A DNA stretch of 55,505 nucleotides from Promethearchaeota archaeon (GTDB lineage: Archaea > Asgardarchaeota > Lokiarchaeia > Sigyniarchaeales > SOKP01), in the NCBI GenBank assembly GCA_019894715.1, contig JAGXOA010000072.1:1-55505 (forward strand). The letters run 5' to 3'. Shown piece by piece: positions 48,035 to 55,505 of the stretch. The notes beneath the pieces were generated by a model. It did no database searches. It was not told where the DNA came from and worked only from the letters and a program-made list of their open reading frames with translations. Position 1 is the stretch's first letter, and each line of letters starts with the position of its first letter. The position numbers and the translations under genes are program-made.

Positions 48035-50473
48035 ATGAGAAAGAAATACAAAAATTATTCTTCAAAAGGATTAAAGCATAAGACAAAAGGATTAAAAAAT
48101 ACATTAAAAACAGGATTTATAAATTTAAAAAATAAAATTATCAATCGGAAAGTATATTTAAAAGGCCAAGAACCTCCTAAATCGTATGCATTTAGTAAAA
48201 GGTTTTTTGTTTTTTATTTCTTATTTGGATTCTATTCATTTGTGTTTTTATGGGGTATTAATGATCCATATAATATTTTTATTAAATATCTTGCCTTTGG
48301 AAATGCTTTTAATTTTGGAACTGCATTATTAACATTCTTTATTACCTTATCTTTAATTTTGAATTATGATAAACTCAGAAATTTTATTTTTGGTAAATTT
48401 ACATATATTAAACAATTATTAGTTTTTGGATTATTATTTGCTGGTTATGTTCTTTTATTCAATTTAATTTCTACAAACATCAATTTTATCAGTTATTTTT
48501 TAGCTTTATCTTTTATTTGGATTTTACTTTTAAGCAGTAGATTTTATATTTATTCTAGAAAATTTTCGACTCGAATTGAATCTATTTTTCTTGAAAAATA
48601 TTCAAAACTAAGATATTTTATTGTCCTCATAGTACCAAGCATTATTGCTATTATTTTAGTAATCATCGCTTTATTATATCGAACTTTATTAGTATATGTT
48701 TCTTTGGATCTTTTTGGTCTTGCAAATCCCCAAGCTGCTGTTTTAATGTATAGCTTAGAAATGACAGTAATAATGCCTTTAATCTACTTTAATTTAGTAA
48801 TGGTAATTATTTTTTTAATCTTAGAATTTATATCGACACGAAGGAAAGCTGAAACAAAAAGGATTGGTATCTTTGATAATTTTACATTCGCACTTATTAT
48901 CTTCTTTATATTCTTTTTTCAATTATTCCAGATAACTGTTTACCTATTATTACAACCTGAAACTCTTTCAGCTATAAAATCTACCTTGGGTGCGAACAGT
49001 GGGGCACTTGCTTCGATTTTTATATTTGAATTCTTTATATCTATGTTATTCCTTTATCGTGTAATAGTTAAATTGGGTAGATCATATGGATGGCAAGTCC
49101 TATTTTTTAAAAGAGATGGTCTAATTTTATTCTTCTTAGGATGTGTATTGGCACAAACATTAGCAAGATTTACTTTAGCTAATGATATACCCAATCAACA
49201 AATTACGGTAATAGGAGAAATATTTCTAGCAGATAAATATGTAATATCTGTTTTAATGATTATCTTTTTGGGTCTAACTTTATTAATCTATTATATAAAA
49301 CCTCATCAAACATCAATGTTTATGAGAATGCAGAAAGAGACGGTAAATAAGGAAGAAGAAAGTATGGAAATAGTATACAAACTCCTAAAAGGAGAGTATA
49401 TAAGGAGAGGAAAATCCTTTCCAATAGAGATTTTAGACAGAGAATTAATTAAATCTACAAAATTATCAAAAGCAGTTATATATTCTTTAATAAAAAGACT
49501 ATCAGAAAAAGATATAAATATTTTTATCTCTGAATTAAAGGATGAATTTGGAAAGATAGTACAATGGATTAATTTTGTTTCAGTAACAGAACAGTTTGAA
49601 AAGAAAGGAATAGCACAAAAAAAAGTTAAAAAATTTTTATCAGAAGAATTAGTAAAATCTACAACTAAAATAGAAAGTGGTTTTGATAAGCTTGGAAAGG
49701 ATCTTAAATCAGATAAAGCTTCTGATCAATTTATTGCTTCTTTAACATCAACCTTTGGTAAGAGACAACAACATAAAATCGAAAGAAAAGAAAAATTAAA
49801 AGAATTAAAGAACTTTCCGTTTAAAGCAAAACAAATTACGGTTGAAATGAAAGAGATTGTTATTGATATCATTAAAAAAGAATATAAAATGCGCATCCAA
49901 GAAGTGTCAAAATATCCTAATTTTTATATTCCAATTTCTGAAATTGGTGAAAAAATACGGCTAAAAACTAAAATTCCTTTGGGATTTCTATATCTTCTAT
50001 TAGACCATATATCAAAAGAGGATTTAGAATTGAAATTATTGGACAATCCAGAGAATGAAAAAAATAAAACTATAAGATTTGTACCAAGCTACGATAATAA
50101 ACTCTTTAAAATGCTCGTAGAATTTAGACCTATTGAATATCAAGAATTAAAAACACTTTTTATGGTCAATTTTTTAATTTCTTTTAAAAAGCATGATCCC
50201 AAGAAAATTTTTAAAAACCTTTATAAAAAAATTGATAAAAAATCAGAATGGAGAAAAAGATTTAGGTTTTTGAAGGAAAAGTACGAAACAAATTTAGTTG
50301 AGAAAAAGAAAATATTTACTTTAGAGGAATTAGCAGAAGTGTTTGCTACTGTTAGAAAAATAAAGAAACAAAAGATACTTCTTTCAAGGATTCCAAAATC
50401 AAAAATTGAAATCGTTAACGATATTAAAGTTGATGATAATAAAATATTAGATGATCCAGAGAAATCAGATTAA
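48035..50473 (+). CDS. Polytopic membrane protein with C-terminal cytoplasmic winged-helix-like region
   Basis: Many hydrophobic segments to about residue 430, then soluble MEIVYKLLKGEYIRRGKSFPIEILDRELIKSTKLSKAVIYSLIKRLSEKD... Confidence 0.65.
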   Translation: MRKKYKNYSSKGLKHKTKGLKNTLKTGFINLKNKIINRKVYLKGQEPPKSYAFSKRFFVFYFLFGFYSFVFLWGINDPYNIFIKYLAFGNAFNFGTALLTFFITLSLILNYDKLRNFIFGKFTYIKQLLVFGLLFAGYVLLFNLISTNINFISYFLALSFIWILLLSSRFYIYSRKFSTRIESIFLEKYSKLRYFIVLIVPSIIAIILVIIALLYRTLLVYVSLDLFGLANPQAAVLMYSLEMTVIMPLIYFNLVMVIIFLILEFISTRRKAETKRIGIFDNFTFALIIFFIFFFQLFQITVYLLLQPETLSAIKSTLGANSGALASIFIFEFFISMLFLYRVIVKLGRSYGWQVLFFKRDGLILFFLGCVLAQTLARFTLANDIPNQQITVIGEIFLADKYVISVLMIIFLGLTLLIYYIKPHQTSMFMRMQKETVNKEEESMEIVYKLLKGEYIRRGKSFPIEILDRELIKSTKLSKAVIYSLIKRLSEKDINIFISELKDEFGKIVQWINFVSVTEQFEKKGIAQKKVKKFLSEELVKSTTKIESGFDKLGKDLKSDKASDQFIASLTSTFGKRQQHKIERKEKLKELKNFPFKAKQITVEMKEIVIDIIKKEYKMRIQEVSKYPNFYIPISEIGEKIRLKTKIPLGFLYLLLDHISKEDLELKLLDNPENEKNKTIRFVPSYDNKLFKMLVEFRPIEYQELKTLFMVNFLISFKKHDPKKIFKNLYKKIDKKSEWRKRFRFLKEKYETNLVEKKKIFTLEELAEVFATVRKIKKQKILLSRIPKSKIEIVNDIKVDDNKILDDPEKSD

Positions 50474-50776
50474 TAATAATGTTAAAATATAAAAAATAAG
50501 TGAAAATATCGTAGAGAATATGGTGAATAATAAGGATTTTTAACTCATTTTTTTTCCCCAAAATTAATTTATAAAATGCTATTTATTGTTATAATTTTAA
50601 ATAAGTTGCTTAATCCCGTTTATGTTCATTTATCATCGTTTATTTTCACTATGGAACAAATCTATAATCCTATAAAAAAAAAAGAAATATATTTGGATTT
50701 AAATTGATTTTTCCCTAAAAAGTACCAATCTATATATTGATTGAATCAATAGAGGAACTTAAAAAATTCTATTATT

Positions 50777-53700
50777 TTGAAAAAACATATGCCCAATAAG
50801 AATTTATTTATAGGAAATGCTAAAGTACAACTTGAAGAAAAAATAGTAAGTGGTCAATTTATAGATATTAACGGTGAAGAATTTTATCAGATTAAGAATT
50901 ATGATTGCATGCCTCCTTTTTTTATGAGTTTAGCAAGCGATTCGGATCATTGGATGTATATTTCAAGTACAGGAGGTTTGACTGCTGGTAGAAAAAATCC
51001 AAATAGTGCTTTATTTCCTTATTATACTGATGATAAGATTCATGAATCTGCAGAAACCACTGGAAGTGTTACAATACTTCAAATTTGTAAGGAAGGAAGA
51101 AATTATTTATGGGAACCTTTTTCCATTCGGCATGAAGGAATTTATAAGATAGAAAGAAATATCTATAAAAATATAGTCGGAAACAAAATTATTTTTGAAG
51201 AAAAAAACCTTGATCTTGAATTTACATTCCGTTATTGTTGGATGAATGCAGAATTATTTGGATGGATCAAAAAAAGTGCATTAATAAATCATTCTATAGT
51301 AGAAAGAGATGTTAAAATATTAGATGGATTACAAAATATACTTCCCTATGGTGTTGAATATAATATTCAAAATAGATTTTCTACTTTATTGGATGCCTAT
51401 AAGAAAACAGAGTTACTTAGAGATTCAAGTATAGTATTATTTCGTTTGGAATCTATTCCTATTGACAAGGCGGAACCTAATGAAGCATTAAAAGTAACAA
51501 CTGTATGGAATTTTGGTCTGGATAACCCCTTATATCTTGTTAGTTCCAATCAATTGGATAATTTTAGAAAGGGAAAAAAGATTTTAGAAGAAAAAGAAGC
51601 AAAAGGTATAAAAGGAGCTATTTTTGCAGTTTCTGAACTTTTAATAAATAATAATGAGCATAAGGAATGGTATTTTATAGCTGAATTAAATCAGGATTCT
51701 ACTAAAGTAATTAATCTAATTAATTATATTTCTAATTCTAAGAATCTTGAAAAGCTTATAGAAGATAATTGTTATTTAGGCACAAAAAGTTTAATCTCTC
51801 TTGTAGGAAAGGCAGATGGTATTCAATATTCTGCAGATAAATACATTAAATCACGTCATTTATCAAATGTTTTATTTAATATAATGCGGGGAGGAATATT
51901 TGATGAAGGATATAATATTGATATTAATGATTTTAACAAACATATAAAACATTTTAACGTAAAAATTTGGCAAAAATTTAAAGTTTTTCTGAAGAATTTA
52001 CCAACATGTCTAAATTATTCAAATTTGAATGTTTTAATTATAAATCAGAATAATAATGATCTATACCGATTATTTCTTGAATACCTCCCTCTATCATTCA
52101 GTAGAAGACATGGAGATCCCAGCCGACCTTGGAATCTTTTCGCAATCAATCTTAAAGATAATAATGGGGATAAAAGATTATACTATCAAGGTAATTGGAG
52201 AGATATATTTCAAAACTGGGAAGCATTATCTCTCTCTTTTCCAATATACATTAATGGATTGATTGCTAAATTTCTAAATGCTACCACCGCGGATGGATAT
52301 AATCCTTATTATATCTCTCGAGATGGAATCAAATGGGAAATCCCCGATAAAGATAATCCATGGTCTAATATAGGATATTGGGGTGATCATCAGATTATAT
52401 ACTTATTGAAACTAATGGAAATATCACATAAATACTTTCCAAAACAATTAATTTCTTGGTTAGAGAAAGATTTATTTTCTTTTGCTAATGTTCCATATAG
52501 GATTAAATCATATGAGGAAATTATTAAAGATCCTCACAATACTATTGAATTGGACGAAGAATTAGATAAAATTATTGAAGATCTAGTAAAGACTTTTGGA
52601 GCAGATGCAAAACTTTTACTTGATGAAAGTGGAGATGTGATAAAAGTTAATTTTACAGAGAAAATTTTGGTATCCTTATTAGCTAAACTTAGTAATTTCA
52701 TTCCTGAAGCAGGGATTTGGATGAATACTCTTAGACCTGAATGGAATGATGCTAATAATGCTTTAGTTGGCTATGGAACCTCTATGGTTACCGTATATTA
52801 TATGTACCGTTATCTAAATTTTATAGAAAAATTATTTAAATCCTCTGGAACTGATAATTTTATTATTTCAGTTGAAATAAATGAATTCTTCTCGGAGATT
52901 TTTAATATTTTTAAAAAAAGTTTTTTACTTCTTTCTCAAGGATTTAACGATTATCAACGTAAAGAAATAACTGATCAACTTGGAACTTCAGGAAGTAAAT
53001 ATCGAGAAAAAATATATATAGGATTCTCAGGTAAGAAAAATCAAGTAAATAAAAAAAATATTCTTGATTTTCTCAAGCTTACAAAATCTTATGTATATCA
53101 GAGTATTTCTATTAACAAACGAAAAGACGGATTGTATAATTCATATAATTTGATTGACATTTCAAATGATTGCATAGGCATTCGTTATTTATATAATATG
53201 TTGGAGGGTCAAGTAGCATTAATATCTTCAAATACATTTTCAGCAGACGAAATATTAGAATTACTGGATATTCTAAAAAAAAGCGCGTTATATAGACCAG
53301 ATCAAGAAAGTTATTTCCTCTATCCTAATAAAGAATTACCTGTTTTCTTAGAAAAAAATATAATTCCTTCGAAATATGTTGAAGAATCGAAAATTTTAAA
53401 AAAATTAATTGAAATAGAAGATAAAACTATAATTAGCAAAGATATTATTTATCAATATCATTTTAATGGTTCTTTTAATAATGTTAACTATTTAAAGAAG
53501 GCACTTAACAAGATTAAAGATGAAAAGATATTAGACTATACAAAAGAAGACTATAAAATGGTGCTTGATATTTATGAAAAGATATTCAATCATAAATCCT
53601 ATACAGGGAGATCTGGAACATTTTACAAATATGAAGGACTAGGGAGTACTTATTGGCATATGGTCTCCAAGTTACTTCTAGCTATTGGAGAAAATATTCA

Positions 53701-54223
53701 ATGGAATTATGAGAATGGAACTAAAAATGATGTTTTAAAAAACTTGATTCAACATTATTTTGATATAAAAAGAGGTATTGGGGCTCATAAATCACCAAAA
53801 GAATATGGATCGTTTCCATTTATTCCTTATTCACACACACCATTAATGGGGGGTGTTCAGCAACCAGGAATGACGGGTCAAGTAAAAGAAGATATAATTA
53901 GTCGGTTTCTTGAATTAGGTGTTTTTGTAAGGGAAGGACAAATATCTTTTCATCCTATAATTCTTAAAAAATCAGAATTCAATGAACCTGGTATGTTTAT
54001 CTCTGAGAAATATAATATACCATATTTAGGTTTTACTCTTTGTAATATTTTAGTTCTTTATCTTATTGATGATCTTCAAGGATTAGAATTAGAAATAGAT
54101 AACGGAAATACTATCAAATTTGATGGATATACTTTGAGTAAAGAATCTAGTCTAATGATATTCAACCGTGATAAGAAAATTAATAAAGTGATTGTACATC
54201 TAAATAATACAGATTTATTATAG
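50777..54223 (+). CDS. Large six-hairpin-glycosidase / cellobiose-phosphorylase-like protein (tentative)
   Basis: 1148 aa; HWMYISSTGGLTAGRKNPNSALFPYYTDDK, SRRHGDPSRPWN, WSNIGYWGDHQIIYLLKLMEI. Confidence 0.5.
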   Translation: MKKHMPNKNLFIGNAKVQLEEKIVSGQFIDINGEEFYQIKNYDCMPPFFMSLASDSDHWMYISSTGGLTAGRKNPNSALFPYYTDDKIHESAETTGSVTILQICKEGRNYLWEPFSIRHEGIYKIERNIYKNIVGNKIIFEEKNLDLEFTFRYCWMNAELFGWIKKSALINHSIVERDVKILDGLQNILPYGVEYNIQNRFSTLLDAYKKTELLRDSSIVLFRLESIPIDKAEPNEALKVTTVWNFGLDNPLYLVSSNQLDNFRKGKKILEEKEAKGIKGAIFAVSELLINNNEHKEWYFIAELNQDSTKVINLINYISNSKNLEKLIEDNCYLGTKSLISLVGKADGIQYSADKYIKSRHLSNVLFNIMRGGIFDEGYNIDINDFNKHIKHFNVKIWQKFKVFLKNLPTCLNYSNLNVLIINQNNNDLYRLFLEYLPLSFSRRHGDPSRPWNLFAINLKDNNGDKRLYYQGNWRDIFQNWEALSLSFPIYINGLIAKFLNATTADGYNPYYISRDGIKWEIPDKDNPWSNIGYWGDHQIIYLLKLMEISHKYFPKQLISWLEKDLFSFANVPYRIKSYEEIIKDPHNTIELDEELDKIIEDLVKTFGADAKLLLDESGDVIKVNFTEKILVSLLAKLSNFIPEAGIWMNTLRPEWNDANNALVGYGTSMVTVYYMYRYLNFIEKLFKSSGTDNFIISVEINEFFSEIFNIFKKSFLLLSQGFNDYQRKEITDQLGTSGSKYREKIYIGFSGKKNQVNKKNILDFLKLTKSYVYQSISINKRKDGLYNSYNLIDISNDCIGIRYLYNMLEGQVALISSNTFSADEILELLDILKKSALYRPDQESYFLYPNKELPVFLEKNIIPSKYVEESKILKKLIEIEDKTIISKDIIYQYHFNGSFNNVNYLKKALNKIKDEKILDYTKEDYKMVLDIYEKIFNHKSYTGRSGTFYKYEGLGSTYWHMVSKLLLAIGENIQWNYENGTKNDVLKNLIQHYFDIKRGIGAHKSPKEYGSFPFIPYSHTPLMGGVQQPGMTGQVKEDIISRFLELGVFVREGQISFHPIILKKSEFNEPGMFISEKYNIPYLGFTLCNILVLYLIDDLQGLELEIDNGNTIKFDGYTLSKESSLMIFNRDKKINKVIVHLNNTDLL

Positions 54224-54281
54224 TAATATTAACAAAAGAAAATTATAATTATTAGAATTTTAAGGTGAGTTAGTATACATT

Positions 54282-54848
54282 ATGAAGACGGAAAAAGAAA
54301 AAATGTTAGCTGGTGTTTATTATAATCCATCAGATCCTGAATTATCAAATGATAGGGAGAAGGCAAAAATTATTCTCAGAAGATTTAATACAACCCCTGT
54401 TGAAGAAGCTGATAAAAAAATTGAAATTATAAATAAATTCTTTGGTTCTGTAGGTCAAAATTGTTGGATTGAACCTCCTTTTCAATGTGATTATGGATAT
54501 AATATTAATTTAGATGAACACGTTTATTTTAATGTAAACTGCGTTGTATTAGATGGGAATAAAGTAAATATCGGAAAGAATGTTATGTTTGGACCAGCAG
54601 TTCAAATATATACTGTTACTCATCCATTAGATCCTAATGAAAGACTAACAGGAAAAGAAATTACATCAGGTATAAATATAGGAGATAATGCATGGATTGG
54701 AGGAAGTAGTGTTATTTTACCTGGGATAATCATTGGAGAAAATTCAATCATTGGTGCTGGGAGTATTGTTACAAAACCGATTCCTGATAATGTTATAGCT
54801 AGAGGAAATCCTTGTCGAGTTATAAAGAAAATTGAAAAGAAGAAATAG
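54282..54848 (+). CDS. Maltose/galactoside O-acetyltransferase family (left-handed beta-helix)
   Basis: PPFQCDYGYNINLDEHVYFNVNCVVLD... and hexapeptide repeats IGDNAWIGGSSVILPGIIIGENSIIGAGSIVT. Confidence 0.94.
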   Translation: MKTEKEKMLAGVYYNPSDPELSNDREKAKIILRRFNTTPVEEADKKIEIINKFFGSVGQNCWIEPPFQCDYGYNINLDEHVYFNVNCVVLDGNKVNIGKNVMFGPAVQIYTVTHPLDPNERLTGKEITSGINIGDNAWIGGSSVILPGIIIGENSIIGAGSIVTKPIPDNVIARGNPCRVIKKIEKKK

Positions 54849-54952
54849 ATTTAAACCTTAAGTGAATTAAGATATTCTAATATTGTGTTTTTATTTTTAA
54901 AAACAGTTTTAGAAAATGGTATTTTTTTAGCTTGTTTTTTTATTTGATTATA

Positions 54953-55426
54953 TCATTTATTTAACCATTTAAGAGCTTCTGGTTCTAAAAAAACAAGACA
55001 TTGTTTATAGTCCATTGAATTATCTAGATTCGGTAAACATAACATTCCAAATTTCTCGGTTATTCCAATGAAATAATTACAATTATCTATGAGAAAAATA
55101 CCTAGGTTTTCACCACTTATCATTTTAAAAAAGTATTCGAAATTTTCATAAGAAACAAGAGCAATGAAATTATCAATATTCATAATAAGTTCCGTATCGT
55201 CTATTTCAATTTCTCTATTTTTATAATTTACCAATTTAATTAATTTTTCCTCAAGTTCGAGATTATATAATCCTATCATATGCAATTTTGATAAGTTCTC
55301 TAAATTCAAGGAATTTAATAACGAAAGTAATGAAATTGAATCAGGAATATATTCTATTTTAATACTTGCTAATTCAACCAGTGAACTACCACGCCCTGAA
55401 GGACGTGGTTTCCTACGAGTGCACAA
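54953..55426 (-). CDS. Hypothetical protein whose annotated start lies in an IS-end repeat
   Basis: MCTRRKPRPSGRGSSLVEL is the repeat translated; native sequence likely begins near ASIKIEYIPDSISL. Confidence 0.5.
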   Translation of the reverse strand: MCTRRKPRPSGRGSSLVELASIKIEYIPDSISLLSLLNSLNLENLSKLHMIGLYNLELEEKLIKLVNYKNREIEIDDTELIMNIDNFIALVSYENFEYFFKMISGENLGIFLIDNCNYFIGITEKFGMLCLPNLDNSMDYKQCLVFLEPEALKWLNK

Positions 55427-55505
55427 TCGCTTCTACTACGGATTGGCCTGTATATCGTAGAAAACCCTTCCATTGGTTTTTGAAGGATTCCTCGTTCACA
55501 GAGGG
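55383..55505 (-). mobile_element. IS200/IS605-type end entering from the right edge
   Basis: gaactaccacgccctgaaggacgtgg hairpin (55389-55408) like 4035 and 14265, followed by ctacga...tcgtag inverted repeat. Confidence 0.5.

Noticed and set aside
4035-55408. Scattered hairpin repeats as a CRISPR array
   Set aside because: Copies are single, kilobases apart and in both orientations, with no regularly spaced spacers and no cas genes.

Overview
AT-rich window that looks archaeal and most likely Asgard/Lokiarchaeia-like. This is inferred from gene content: Ras/Rab- and MglA-like small GTPases, a tandem roadblock protein, Rpn11-like JAMM proteins, PAC2 proteasome-chaperone paralogs, archaeal aIF1, DUF39 homocysteine-synthesis genes and HdrB/C-like genes. 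No rRNA, tRNA or CRISPR array was recognised. The strongest candidate for an undescribed system is a JAMM/MPN locus at about 42.1-50.5 kb. It holds three MPN-domain paralogs: two with an intact JAMM motif, and one with a broken motif lying 3 nt downstream of an intact one. This recalls the eukaryotic MPN+/MPN- (Rpn11-Rpn8) pairing. It is accompanied by a zinc-ribbon protein and a polytopic membrane protein with a predicted cytoplasmic winged-helix tail. A second proteasome-linked observation is a tandem PAC2 pair in which both proteins end in an HbYX-like tail (YYQ, YYR). I also found genes missing from the ORF track: aIF1 with no canonical start codon (AUU or slippage), two small zinc-finger proteins, an acidic mini-protein, a truncated ~900-aa secreted protein at the left edge and a DUF5714 pseudogene. 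At least seven solitary IS200/IS605 (IS1341)-type end hairpins are scattered through intergenic regions with no transposase or TnpB gene.
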